This document shows, piece by piece, positions 12,074 through 22,438 of a DNA stretch of 64,000 nucleotides (positions are counted from its first letter, which is position 1; each line of letters starts with the position of its first letter). The DNA is from Catonia carolina. Its lineage: Eukaryota; Arthropoda; Insecta; Hemiptera; Achilidae. Where the stretch lies: contig JAQMRL010000022.1 in the NCBI GenBank assembly GCA_035578175.1, positions 3,418,001 to 3,482,000 on the forward strand. Direction: 5' to 3'. The position numbers and the translations under genes are program-made. The notes beneath the pieces were generated by a model, which was given only the letters and a program-made list of their open reading frames with translations, had not been told where the DNA came from and ran no database searches.

Positions 12074-12915
12074 TGTGGAGTACTCAGCCTGAATGGTAGT
12101 ACCGCTTTTCCTCCATGGGGGAGTTGTACCTTGAAAAACCAGCGGCTAGCCGGCACAATGAACCGTCAAACCAGAGAAACCGTTTTCGAAGCAAGGTTAC
12201 CCGCTTAAAACCGTTGAACACAAAGGGATGGGAATGAGACACAAATAGGATCAATGCACTTAAGATAATAATAATTATAACAAAACTTACATGTACAGCG
12301 TAGATACTCCGTCCAAGACACAATAGGTTGATGCGGTGTGTGGCGCCACAATAATTAGTCGATATCACTAAGAACAGTTTAACAGTAATAATAAACATAC
12401 GCAATTGCAGTTTTTCGTCGAGCACACAAACGATGAAAGCACTGATGATGTCGAAACTTAAGTACATTGATTAGGATAGGTTGTATTCGGAAACCCACAA
12501 TGAAAGAAATAAGTACAAATAATTACGATTAACTTATTAAATAACACAGTCATACGGTAAGACTGGTTATAAAACAACGATAAAGCACATTGCCGGAACG
12601 CACGCTAATTCCGGTAAGACGAATGACCCGACACGTACGTCCGCCTGAACAGTACATTAGCAAGTGACGCTAAGCCCAACGGCGTTGCTGGAGGCTCAAC
12701 ATGGCCGAAAACGTAATAGATGAAACGGAGAAGAAGGGCATTGCGCAGGCGCTATCAATCAAATCGATGATTATTGGTAGATAACGATCAGGCGATCCCA
12801 AGAAGAAGGAGTAAGGAGGGAGAGGAAATAGATCCAGCGAAGACATATTTATGCGGGAAGAATTAAGCGGGCTAACCCAAGCGCCTAATTTAAAAGTACG
12901 GAACTATACTGAACA
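12074..12915 (-). repeat. BEL 3' LTR
   Basis: Direct copy of 20173-21014 (offset 8099), 842 bp, with TG/CA ends. Because the element reads on the minus strand, this is the downstream LTR. A 127-codon open frame (12084-12467, minus) is repeated identically in both LTRs and has no recognisable motif. The purine-rich stretch AGGTGGGCGGAA on the minus strand just before the LTR (12916-12927) is the likely polypurine tract. Confidence 0.93.
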
Positions 12916-13325
12916 TTCCGCCCACCTAAAAATGCGGAAGCGGATTTTTACAATATCGTAGCGAAGACAATTCGATGAGAGCGTAGAGTACGAAGCGAAG
13001 AGTGCACCGCCCACCAAAAAGGCAGGAGAAGTGCGACAATCGTTGAGGTCGAAGATATCGTTGAGAGCGAAGCGAAGAGAACAAACGTTGAGACGACGAA
13101 GAAGACGAACGGAACATCTTGATGGGCGTCCACAGAGCGCGGTCTGTGGCGGCCAGAAGACGGAACATCTTCCACAGGCTCACGCGAGAGCCAAACGGTA
13201 GACGGACATTTTGCTGTGCTTCTAAGCGAGGGCTTAAAAGCAAGCGCGACGAGAGGCGAACGGAAACGTTGAGTGCAGAAACGAGAATCTGAAGAATACG
13301 ATGACTTCAGAAAATCGCAGTCGTT

Positions 13326-13670
13326 GAAGGCCTAGCAAAGGCACAAGAGAAACGGATAAATCTCGATACACATTCTGAGGGCTTCCAAAGGCTTATTCAA
13401 AACAGGCGGGCGTCGTTCAGCCCGGCAGCTCGCAAACGCTGAAGGCCTAGCAAAGGCGCAAAAGAAACGGATAAATCTCGATACACATTCTGAGGGCTTC
13501 CAAAGGCTTATTCAGAACAGGCGGGCGTCGTTCAGCCCGGCAGCTCGCAAACGCTGAAGGCCTAGCAAAGGCGCAAAAGAAACGGATAAATCTCGATACA
13601 CATTCTGAGGGCTTCCAAAGGCTTATTCAGAACAGGCGGGCGTCGTTCAGCCCGGCAGCTCGCAAACGTT
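13326..13670 (-). repeat. three tandem 115-bp repeats in the BEL 3' region
   Basis: The unit beginning GAAGGCCTAGCAAAGGC recurs at 13326, 13441 and 13556, and a fourth partial start occurs at 13671: an exact 115-bp period. Units two and three are almost identical; the first differs at a few bases. The array lies between the end of pol and the 3' LTR, in element-specific non-coding DNA. Confidence 0.9.
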
Positions 13671-14020
13671 GAAGGAAGAGCAGTCGGCGCTCGGCGTTGG
13701 CAACAAACTCACAAGACACAGAAGACGGCAGCAGCCCGAAGTGGGATCTAATTGCCAATTGACAGAAAATTATAATTGATTTAGAAGTGAACTCCAAAAT
13801 ACGAGGAAGCGGAGAAGATGCAGCAGTCAACGGCGTTGAGGCGAGAACAAAGGACGATGGCGTTCTAGCGGATCTCGTTGCTCATGGTAATAACCCAAAA
13901 GTAAAACTGACTCAAATACAAGATGAGACAGCAGAGAAGGCGACCAAGGCCCAAAAGAAGACCGCGAAAAGCGACCATCGCGGGGGTGAGTTTAACGTCG
14001 TCCCAGGACGCCCGGGAACC

Positions 14021-17000
14021 TTAGTTTGCGGGCAGCAAAACTAAAGACGAGACGGGGCGTACGTAATGCCCGTGTTGAGTTTTGATTTCGACAGTTCTAA
14101 CAATATTATCGTGTCCAGGAAAGACTTGCGATATGACACCAAGCGGCCACTGCGCCGGCGAGGTGTCCATTTGCCGGGAAATGACGACTGGACCGATTGA
14201 GACGTTGGTTCCGGGTTTGGTCCACTTATTTCGTTGAATCTGAGTGTGCAAATAATTTTTTGAGCAGATTTTCCAAAATGTTTGAGTTAAATTTTTTATT
14301 AATAGCCATCTAGACTTGAGAGACAGCTTTTCAGGAACCGGTTTTTCAGGAGGCTGGACAAGCGAAACACCTATTAAGAAATGACCCGGAGTCAGATTGG
14401 TGTCGAGTTCGGCAGGGTCAGTTGAGGCGTCAAACAGAGGACGACTGTTGAGCACAGCTTCGATTCGAGCAAAGAGGGTGGCATAGCCCTCGTACGTAAG
14501 AATGGTTTTTCCCAAAAGGCGAGCGAGACAATGTTTAGCTGATTTTACGGCGGCTTCCCAAAGGCCTCCGAAATTCGGCGAAGCGGGAGGGTTGAGGTGC
14601 CATCGCACGTTTTTGGCGGCTAGCACGTTTCCGATGACGGCGGATGATGACTTGATGGATTGGTAAATCTCGTTGAAAGCGTTTTTGGCTCCGACAAAGT
14701 TCGTTCCGTTGTCAGAGAAGACTTCCGCAGGTAGCCCTCGGCGTGATGCGAAACGGTCAAATGCGGCGAGAAAAGCGTCAGTTGTGAGGTCGGAGACAAA
14801 TTCCAGATGCACGGCCTTAGTGCTCATGCAGACGAACAAGCATAAATAACCTTTTGTTGTGGTGGCCCTGCGGGTTCCGCTAACCTTAACCGCAAAGGGA
14901 CCGGCGTAGTCTACTCCGGTTGAATAGAAGGCGCGAATGTGGTTGACTCTTGAAGGCGGAAGATCCGACATGAGCGGTTGGGTCGTTATTTTACTGAAGC
15001 GCACACATCGAGTGCACCGATGTATGCGTTGACGAATTACGCTGCGGGCGGACAATATCCAAAATTGTTGCACTACCAAAGATTGAGTAGTGCGAGGCCC
15101 AGAATGCAGAGAAACTTTATGATAATAATCACAGACTAAGTGCGTAAGGTGGCTGTGTTTAGGCAGCAAATAAGGATGTTTGCTGTTGAAGTTGGTGTTG
15201 GCGCGAGAAAGGCGACCGCCCACCCTGAGCGCCCCATTTTCGTCTAAAAATGGCTGAAGCGCGGCGAAGCTTGGCGTTTGTACTTTGTTAGAAGCGCACT
15301 TGTCTATTTGGCTAGAGAAGTGCCGTTTTTGAGTTAGTTTAACACATACGACGCGGGCTTGAGCAAGCTCGTCCGAGGTGATAAACGGCGCAAATGTGAC
15401 TTCTTTCGATTTGGCTCGTTTGATGAATCGACGTACGTAGGCGATTACTCGTAAAGCTCGGGCGTGGTCGGAAAATTTCAACAAAATTTCATCCGCTACT
15501 TCGTTGGATGCAGAGGCGATTAAGCTCAGTTTTTCCGGGCGAAGATCTAGTTGTTCGGCAGGCAGAGTCGGGGTACTAACAACTGGCCATGAATTGAAGG
15601 GCAGATGATAGCGAGTAGGTCCGTTCCACCAGATTTCGGAAGACAGAAGGCAATCGGGAGTACATCCTCTCGAGGCGATGTCGGCGGCGTTTTCGGCAGT
15701 AGGAATGTGCGACCACATACTGATGTCGGTTTTCTGCAGGATGCGAAGCACTCGATTGGCGACGTAAACTTTAAGTCGATGTGGAGGCGTGTGGAGCCAG
15801 GCTAAGACAATACTGGCGTCGGAGTGAAGGCGTATCTCGGTGCAGTTTAACGAAGTTCCAAGATCAAGTACAGACTCGGTCAAGCGTGCCAGCAGCAATG
15901 CGGCACATAATTCGAGGCGTGGTATGGTGACGACAGTTTTAGACGGCGACACACGACTTTTAGCTTTGAGCAGGTGAACAGAGACAGAATCGTGATGCTG
16001 GACGTGTAAATAAAGGCACGCAGCATAACCTTTCTCAGAAGCGTCACAAAACCCTAGTAATCGGTATACGGCGTTCGGTACGGTCAGTTGGCGAGGTATA
16101 GTAAGTGTTTTCAAGCATGACATCTTACTAGCGAAGTTGAGCCATATTTCGTTGATATCGTTGGGCAATGGATCGTCCCATGCCATTTCGTTATTCCACA
16201 GCGTTTTTATCAAGGTTTTGATCCAGAACGTCACTGGAGTAAGAAACCCTAGCGGGTCGAAAGTACGAGCGAGGTACGATAATACAGTTCGCTTGGTAGG
16301 CAGATCGGTAAATTGCGCGACTTGATAAGCAAAGGCGTCGCTAATAGGAGACCACTGTAAACCGAGAATTTTGATAGTGGAGTCGCTAGAGAAATCTAAC
16401 GCAGACTCTAAGAATTCGTTCGGAAATCGTTCTAATAATTGAGCGCAATTAGAGGACCACTTGCGAAGTTCAAATCCTCCGCGGGCGAACAGCTCCGTTA
16501 ATTCGGTAACAAGTTGATTGGCTTCCTTTAAAGTTGAAGCACCGGTGATGATGTCGTCGACGTAAGAGTGCTGAACGATCGAGTTGGCTGCTAACGGATA
16601 ATTTTCCCCTTCATCGGCGGAAAGTTGTAGCAGGGTGCGCTGGGCCAAATAAGCAGAAGGCGCGAGGCCATACGTGACGGTGTTCAATTCGTATTCTTGA
16701 GGCGACGAGCTATTGGAGTTTTGATGAAAAATGTGCTGAAAACGGCGATCAGAAGCGCGCACATTTATTTGGCGATACATCATTTTTATATCGGTACAAA
16801 TGACATAGCGGTGAGTACGAAATGAGCTAAGAATATCCACTATGTCCTTTTGCAGTTTAGGACCCGGCAATAAAATATTATTAAGTGTATTGCCGGCGGG
16901 ATCTGGAAACGAAGCGTTAAAAACAACACGTATTTTGCCGTTAGGATCATGTGTTTTAAAAACTCCATGATGCGGAATAACATATTGAGATGGTGAAGGC

Positions 17001-17431
17001 GCAAGCGTCATGTGCCCTAATTCGAGGTACTCGTGCATGAACTGATGGTATTTTTCAGACACGATTGGCTTAGAAACGATGCGAGCCGCGAAATTAGCGG
17101 CCGAACGGAACACGATTTGTCGATTTGATTTTAAAGGAGCGTAATTCCCTTTAAATGGTAAGGCGACAGTGTAACGACCTTTACTGTCCCTTGTGGTTGT
17201 ATCAGTATACAACCGTTCGCAGAATTCGTTGTCTGGATGAGGTATCGGCAGGTCGGCTAATTCTTCCGACTCCCAAAAGCGTTGTAGGTCGGCTTGAACG
17301 TCGGTGACTTGAGTGAATAATGTTGTAGAATTTCGGCAGTAGTCCGGCGAATTGTTGAGCGGAACTTGACCAAAGATGACCCATCCAAAAACGGTGGATG
17401 GGCGGAGGGTGTGCCAGCGATAAACGAGCAT
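14021..17431 (-). CDS. BEL/Pao pol: reverse transcriptase, RNase H, integrase
   Basis: Open frame of 1136 codons counted from the ATG at 17431, although the true polyprotein would enter this frame from the protease. Residues 10-22 (LRPSTVFGWVIFG) belong to the end of a BEL protease. RT spans about 100-350, with catalytic Asp214 (CTDIKMMYRQI) and YVDD at 290-293. RNase H follows, with FCDAS at 461-465, LELCA near 506 and HSDAS near 536. An H-H-C-C zinc-binding segment lies at about 760-810 (ending CTRC). The integrase core has Asp841 (GVDYAGPF), Asp907 (FSDNGTNF) and Glu959 (FGGLWEA). These motifs make the BEL/Pao family clear. The frame is intact to its stop at 14021. The ATG is probably only the first Met after a frameshift, not a native start. 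Confidence 0.93.
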   Translation of the reverse strand: MLVYRWHTLRPSTVFGWVIFGQVPLNNSPDYCRNSTTLFTQVTDVQADLQRFWESEELADLPIPHPDNEFCERLYTDTTTRDSKGRYTVALPFKGNYAPLKSNRQIVFRSAANFAARIVSKPIVSEKYHQFMHEYLELGHMTLAPSPSQYVIPHHGVFKTHDPNGKIRVVFNASFPDPAGNTLNNILLPGPKLQKDIVDILSSFRTHRYVICTDIKMMYRQINVRASDRRFQHIFHQNSNSSSPQEYELNTVTYGLAPSAYLAQRTLLQLSADEGENYPLAANSIVQHSYVDDIITGASTLKEANQLVTELTELFARGGFELRKWSSNCAQLLERFPNEFLESALDFSSDSTIKILGLQWSPISDAFAYQVAQFTDLPTKRTVLSYLARTFDPLGFLTPVTFWIKTLIKTLWNNEMAWDDPLPNDINEIWLNFASKMSCLKTLTIPRQLTVPNAVYRLLGFCDASEKGYAACLYLHVQHHDSVSVHLLKAKSRVSPSKTVVTIPRLELCAALLLARLTESVLDLGTSLNCTEIRLHSDASIVLAWLHTPPHRLKVYVANRVLRILQKTDISMWSHIPTAENAADIASRGCTPDCLLSSEIWWNGPTRYHLPFNSWPVVSTPTLPAEQLDLRPEKLSLIASASNEVADEILLKFSDHARALRVIAYVRRFIKRAKSKEVTFAPFITSDELAQARVVCVKLTQKRHFSSQIDKCASNKVQTPSFAALQPFLDENGALRVGGRLSRANTNFNSKHPYLLPKHSHLTHLVCDYYHKVSLHSGPRTTQSLVVQQFWILSARSVIRQRIHRCTRCVRFSKITTQPLMSDLPPSRVNHIRAFYSTGVDYAGPFAVKVSGTRRATTTKGYLCLFVCMSTKAVHLEFVSDLTTDAFLAAFDRFASRRGLPAEVFSDNGTNFVGAKNAFNEIYQSIKSSSAVIGNVLAAKNVRWHLNPPASPNFGGLWEAAVKSAKHCLARLLGKTILTYEGYATLFARIEAVLNSRPLFDASTDPAELDTNLTPGHFLIGVSLVQPPEKPVPEKLSLKSRWLLIKNLTQTFWKICSKNYLHTQIQRNKWTKPGTNVSIGPVVISRQMDTSPAQWPLGVISQVFPGHDNIVRTVEIKTQHGHYVRPVSSLVLLPAN

Positions 17432-17892
17432 TGTTCAGTCGACACGATGTCAGCGAAAACACAGGCGCCAAGTAATAAATCGACAGGTGCAGCACGATAA
17501 AATTCAGGATCTGCAAGCGGCTTATTGACAAACTGGGCCGCGGCAGACTTCGATATGCGAGCAGTTGGTAAGTCATTAGTGATTTTATTGACTACCAAAG
17601 CGGTGACGGACATTTTAAAATCGTTATCTAAGATTGAAGCGACTTGTAATTGAACAGCGCCCTTAATTGTAGCGGCAGTTGAGGTGATACCGACTAAATT
17701 TTGGCGACTGGGCGTTATGGCTACGTTTAGCGATTGCGCAGCGCGATTTGTGATCAGACAAGTTTCAGATCAGGAATCTAAAACGGCGCGAAGGCGCACA
17801 TAATCGTTGTGCTCGTTACGAACCAGAATATTGACAGTACCAAGTAAGACAGCGGTGCTGTCAGTTTGACAGGTAAGCGCAGTGCGATCCAT
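17257..17892 (-). pseudogene. BEL retroviral-type aspartic protease, broken
   Basis: In this frame the minus strand reads TAVLLGTVNILVRN, then RAVLDS, then a TGA stop at 17772-17770, then SETCLITN and later LLLGACVFADI. Pepsin-like retroelement proteases need the Asp-Ser/Thr-Gly triad; here the glycine position is the stop codon. Upstream the frame differs from that of gag (17778-19325), and near 17400 the reading moves to the pol frame, so three breaks surround one domain. A protease is needed to process the gag-pol precursor, so this copy should not be self-sufficient. Assembly error or programmed recoding are alternatives, but a stop at the catalytic glycine is hard to explain as regulation. 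Confidence 0.8.
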
Positions 17893-19325
17893 GCTGTTGG
17901 ACGGCGGCGTAGATTAGTCGGCGGCGAAGCTGGACGTCGAATTTCTGACCGTCGATCAGATGCAGAATATTCGGCGGCGGCAATTCTCGTAGGCGCAGAC
18001 TCGGCGGAACTACATTGTTGATAACTTGTGTATGGTGGACTATGAGGGGTGTCCGTAGCTCGGCGTGAGAGGTTGGACGGAACTCGGCGTTCAGAGTCTA
18101 GTTGAAGGCGATTGTTACCAGGTAGAGATCGTTCTCGGTGCAGTAGTGTGTGATGCTCTTTGGCACCACATGTTTTGCAAGATTTTTTTGAGCGACAGTT
18201 TATTCGATTATGTTTTCCAAAACAGGAAAAACAACGGCGCATATCGGTGATGGCCTGATAACGATTGTCCAGCGTAAGCAACAAAAAATCCGTACAAGTG
18301 TAAATATTATGACTGGTTGAATTACAAAAGTGACATCCCAAGGCATCTGGGTCACGAGTCTCGAAGTCCTTGGTTTCGGCAAGCAAGGAAGTACGTTTAG
18401 TCGAATTATTTTGAAATTGCAAAGATCGACGTACAAGCGGTTTCGCTGTTGCAGTCGGCGATTTGGGCGTTACAGTCGCTAATTCTGTAGCGCGCATTCT
18501 AGAGGCGATATAAGACATAAGACCTGCATATGTCGGTATTGCAGTGGAATCAACAGTGGCTTCGAACGCCTGTTGAACCGAGTTGTTTAAATTATGGTAC
18601 GACAGACTAAATAGCAGAAAGTCAACTAAATCGATATTTAACAATTTTAAGGCGGAAAACGCCGATTCGTGAACGCTGAGAAAATTTTTAAATTGTTCGT
18701 AGTCAAATTCAGCAGGGACTTGATAACTTATAATTTGCGATAAATACAATGAGGCTAACCTACGCGGATTTGAATAGCGGTCGGTTAGCAGTTTGTGCGC
18801 TAAACTGTAATTTTCCTCGACTAGAGGCAAATGAAAAATTAATTTTAATGGCTCGTCACGCAAGGTTGTTCGTAAATAGTGCAACTTTTGCACCGAAGAC
18901 AGCTGAGCGTTGTTATGCACTAAATCGTTAAATAGTGATATGAAATTTGGAAACTCATCGAGTCTTCCATTGAATACAGGCAATTTTATTTTTGGTAGTT
19001 GCGCTGGAGAATTAGGCGGAACTGATTTGTTTACTTCGTTAAATGTCGGCGAAACGTAAGCGAGAATTTGGTAATATTTACTTATTACTTCGTTTTGCAA
19101 GTCGGCAAGGCCTTTTTCAGCCTCGGATGAGTGATTATCGTTTAATTGATCAGATAACTGCGACAAAATTGAGAGAAATTCGTTATGCAAGCGATCCGCT
19201 TCGACGCGAAAGGCTTCGTTAGCCACAACTGGGACATTGATGTTAGATTGAACAGAAACGATCATCTCTAACGCTCGAGAAATTTGTCTCGCTTTGACAA
19301 ACAACGGATTTGATTCGGAATTCAT
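17778..19325 (-). CDS. BEL gag with zinc knuckles
   Basis: The frame starts at ATG 19325 (MNSESNPLF; an upstream TTG is less likely) and runs 515 codons. Its middle part (KIKLPVFNGRLDEFPNF, HYLRTTLRDEP, LLTDRYSNPRRL) matches the retrotransposon gag type found in BEL/Pao elements. Cysteine-rich segments follow: CHFCNSTSHNIYTC, CFSCFGKHNRINC and CKTCGAKEHHTLLH, i.e. CCHC-like knuckles expected to bind element RNA in the particle. The last 40 or so residues after RRRPTAW look out of frame: the protease frame starts at 17892 in another phase. The C-terminal end is therefore probably an artefact of a frameshift. Confidence 0.87.
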   Translation of the reverse strand: MNSESNPLFVKARQISRALEMIVSVQSNINVPVVANEAFRVEADRLHNEFLSILSQLSDQLNDNHSSEAEKGLADLQNEVISKYYQILAYVSPTFNEVNKSVPPNSPAQLPKIKLPVFNGRLDEFPNFISLFNDLVHNNAQLSSVQKLHYLRTTLRDEPLKLIFHLPLVEENYSLAHKLLTDRYSNPRRLASLYLSQIISYQVPAEFDYEQFKNFLSVHESAFSALKLLNIDLVDFLLFSLSYHNLNNSVQQAFEATVDSTAIPTYAGLMSYIASRMRATELATVTPKSPTATAKPLVRRSLQFQNNSTKRTSLLAETKDFETRDPDALGCHFCNSTSHNIYTCTDFLLLTLDNRYQAITDMRRCFSCFGKHNRINCRSKKSCKTCGAKEHHTLLHRERSLPGNNRLQLDSERRVPSNLSRRATDTPHSPPYTSYQQCSSAESAPTRIAAAEYSASDRRSEIRRPASPPTNLRRRPTAWIALRLPVKLTAPLSYLVLSIFWFVTSTTIMCAFAPF

Positions 19326-19334
19326 GTTGCACAA

Positions 19335-20172
19335 AAAATAAATTAATTATTGGCAACGACGTTAAAGAACTTATTTTTAATATTTTAAAACGATTTTGTA
19401 TTTTATTTTTATTGATTAGGTAACAACCTAAACCAACATTTGTTTGAAGTATATGCGACATACGATGAAGTCCGGAAATTCGGTAATCGGGTCTGATACG
19501 TTCGGATTATCAAAGTTGACTTGGCAAGTTTGATATCTAGTTGTTACGAATTGCACACATAATTTAATTGTAGCCACGTTATAAACGATGTTTAATACTG
19601 ATTGGAAATAAACACTGTGAATTATAAGCGTTTGTACGCCGTTTACAAGTTGAATGTTTTGATGAAGCGATGTTTGCAGCGCGGTGGTAAATGAACAGCT
19701 GGCGATACACAGTGCTGCTAAGCTGAGAATGGCAGCAACCGAGGTGGGGGTGCGTTCTCCCGTATGTGCGTAGACCACTGGAGGGGGTCTGTACAATGTC
19801 GACCGATTAAACAGAGCGAATTGATAAACAAAGAAAGAGATATACAACTTGTCCAAACTTGTCCGATATACTACTTCACATGCTAACCTAACTTCGTTTA
19901 AACTCACACACATGTACGATGAATTACACAATTTTATTAAACACCAAAGACGAATTAATATTTTAATAAATGAAATATTTTAATCGTTCGCTTTTCGTAT
20001 TTGTAACAGTATTTGAATTGCAATATAGTGGACTGTATTTTAATGAATAAAACGATTTGAATAAATTCAGGTACGTTAAATCCCCTGAATAAATTTCGCC
20101 TGATTTAACCATTTAAGGGTATCCAGACGCGTAGTGACCGTTGATAAATTATCCAGGCGCGGTGGACCAAAA
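19335..20172 (-). other. BEL leader with unexplained open frame
   Basis: Non-coding leader of about 840 bases between the 5' LTR and gag. An open frame of 161 codons runs from ATG 19913 to 19428; it starts MCVSLNEV and contains a hydrophobic stretch (SVAAILSLAALCIASCSF). I recognise no domain. It may be a chance frame in GC-balanced sequence. Confidence 0.45.
20150..20170 (-). promoter_or_regulatory. probable BEL primer-binding site
   Basis: Two bases after the 5' LTR end the minus strand reads TTTGGTCCACCGCGCCTGGAT. The TGG lies where a tRNA CCA end would pair. I cannot name the tRNA. A related sequence, GGTCACTACGCGTCTGGATA, follows about 35 bases further into the element. Confidence 0.55.
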
Positions 20173-21014
20173 TGTGGAGTACTCAGCCTGAATGGTAGTA
20201 CCGCTTTTCCTCCATGGGGGAGTTGTACCTTGAAAAACCAGCGGCTAGCCGGCACAATGAACCGTCAAACCAGAGAAACCGTTTTCGAAGCAAGGTTACC
20301 CGCTTAAAACCGTTGAACACAAAGGGATGGGAATGAGACACAAATAGGATCAATGCACTTAAGATAATAATAATTATAACAAAACTTACATGTACAGCGT
20401 AGATACTCCGTCCAAGACACAATAGGTTGATGCGGTGTGTGGCGCCACAATAATTAGTCGATATCACTAAGAACAGTTTAACAGTAATAATAAACATACG
20501 CAATTGCAGTTTTTCGTCGAGCACACAAACGATGAAAGCACTGATGATGTCGAAACTTAAGTACATTGATTAGGATAGGTTGTATTCGGAAACCCACAAT
20601 GAAAGAAATAAGTACAAATAATTACGATTAACTTATTAAATAACACAGTCATACGGTAAGACTGGTTATAAAACAACGATAAAGCACATTGCCGGAACGC
20701 ACGCTAATTCCGGTAAGACGAATGACCCGACACGTACGTCCGCCTGAACAGTACATTAGCAAGTGACGCTAAGCCCAACGGCGTTGCTGGAGGCTCAACA
20801 TGGCCGAAAACGTAATAGATGAAACGGAGAAGAAGGGCATTGCGCAGGCGCTATCAATCAAATCGATGATTATTGGTAGATAACGATCAGGCGATCCCAA
20901 GAAGAAGGAGTAAGGAGGGAGAGGAAATAGATCCAGCGAAGACATATTTATGCGGGAAGAATTAAGCGGGCTAACCCAAGCGCCTAATTTAAAAGTACGG
21001 AACTATACTGAACA
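20173..21014 (-). repeat. BEL 5' LTR
   Basis: Upstream LTR of the minus-strand element. It would hold the promoter and the start of the element's RNA. Compared line by line with 12074-12915 I saw no difference. The flanking 21015-21019 CATAA is the target duplication. Confidence 0.93.
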
Positions 21015-21045
21015 CATAATTTTGTTTAAAATCGCCTTATTCTAC

Positions 21046-22129
21046 ATTTCTTACATCTTACAATATGCGGTAGGCTAAGTGGAACGTCTGCAGAAATTTG
21101 TGAGGGCTGGGCTGTCGTGGTAAAATTTTATAGACATTTTTTGACTGCGGCATTAGTATTAATTTTAGGTTAAAAGTTTACAATAGACGAGTTAAAGAAA
21201 ATTAGAAACCTTCAATATTTAATTTCAAAAGTTTTATCTCCAGAGCTTAGTCTAACGTCAATTAGGTAGTAGTGATTTTCCACATTTTGCTCATCAAAAT
21301 CGAAGTCCAACAGAGGTTGATTTTCCTTACTTATTGACGTGATAATTGATTAAAATTAGTTCCATAACTGTAATTCTCTGAGTTTTTGAGCTATACCACG
21401 TGAAACACAAAAATGAGGCGTCGAGAAACAACTTAATTCACGTACAACTTCTGACGGGTACAATAACTTTGTTAAATAGGTAAGAGACATTAAACAATTT
21501 TAAGAAAAAAAACTTTTTAAAAAAAGAAAATTAAATATTCAAAAATATCATATAAATCATACCAAATAAAAACAAATAATAATTGAAGAAATTAAACTTT
21601 ATAATTAATTATTAACACTTACTGTAGTATGAAAACGAAAGAATTTCAAGATTGAATTTAACGATTAATTAATACCGCAATAAAATAACAAAAAATTATT
21701 GGTACATTATTCAATTTATCACGTCAAAAACTGTAAGAAACAACTAAATTTGCCTCTAAATTTATATTTCCAGAATTCCAGCAAGTCTTCTTTTCATCTG
21801 GGATACTAAAATTATGGGCGAAATCTTTTTCTAGCCGTAATTCACAAACAAAGCTTTCCTGGACCTATGTTCATATTATGAACATTTTTCATTATATTTG
21901 CTAGTACAATGACTCAGAAAGCGTCGGTAATACTACTTATATGAAACACTCTGTATAATCGCTAATGGCAAAGCAAGTTGATTAAATAATTAAAATACAA
22001 AAATTACGAGAAGGAAGTCAGCTTAGTTTTCGTAACTTCTGTGTGACGGACTTAGGTAGGTGTAATGTAGTACCAAGTGGGTTGCAGACAATTCCTTGGG
22101 GTTGGTTACATGATTGAAATTGTACTATG
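21046..22129. other. intergenic, nothing recognised
   Basis: AT-rich sequence between the BEL insertion (and the last bases of the repeat it split) and the SINE upstream of Fic. No gene, RNA gene or repeated motif could be assigned. Confidence 0.4.
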
Positions 22130-22438
22130 GAGACAACATTGCCTGTAGTTACCATGTTCACAACTTGCACAAATTATTACGCTATCTGTTGCATTGGTTC
22201 AAATCCCAGTAAAGGTAGTTACTTTTATACGGATTTGAATACTAGTCAGTGGTTGCCAGTGTACTTTGATGGTTGGGGTTTAATTAACCATACTCTTTCA
22301 GGAATGGTCGGCCTGGGTCTGTACAAGACTACACCTCACTTACACGTCATACACATTATCCTCATCTCATTGGTCATGGGGTTGCTTATTGTTCTAAATT
22401 GAACAGATTGCAATGTACACAAATTAGGAATTAAAAAA
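22130..22438 (+). repeat. tRNA-headed SINE, second family
   Basis: Nearly the same sequence lies inverted at 59695-60028 and as a fragment at 26738-26865. Shared words include GGTAGTTACTTTTATACGGA, GGAATGGTCGGCCTG and TTGAACAGATTGCAA, followed by an A-rich end. The better-preserved minus copy has a tRNA-like head (GGGGTAAGGTCATCGCCGC and GGTTCAAAGG). A 91-codon open frame here is a by-product of the SINE. Confidence 0.75.

Larger units (their letters stand above)
12074..21014 (-). mobile_element. BEL/Pao LTR retrotransposon, full length
   Basis: An 8.94-kb element bounded by 842-bp direct LTRs (TG...CA ends) and a perfect 5-bp target duplication CATAA at 12069-12073 and 21015-21019. Order on the minus strand is LTR, leader, gag, protease, RT, RNase H, integrase, non-coding tail with tandem repeats, LTR: the BEL/Pao order, with integrase last and no env seen. 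It is clearly richer in GC than its surroundings. By eye I found no mismatch between the LTRs, so the insertion is recent. The coding region is not intact: gag and protease lie in different frames, the protease has an internal stop, and protease and RT lie in different frames. No single frame therefore makes a full polyprotein, and movement would need recoding or help from an intact relative. Confidence 0.95.

Noticed and set aside
12084..12467. 127-codon frame in each BEL LTR (also 20183-20566)
   Set aside because: Present twice only because the LTRs are duplicated; no motif, likely chance.
22127..22402. 91-codon plus-strand open frame
   Set aside because: It lies inside a SINE that recurs inverted at 59695-60028; the frame is not kept there.
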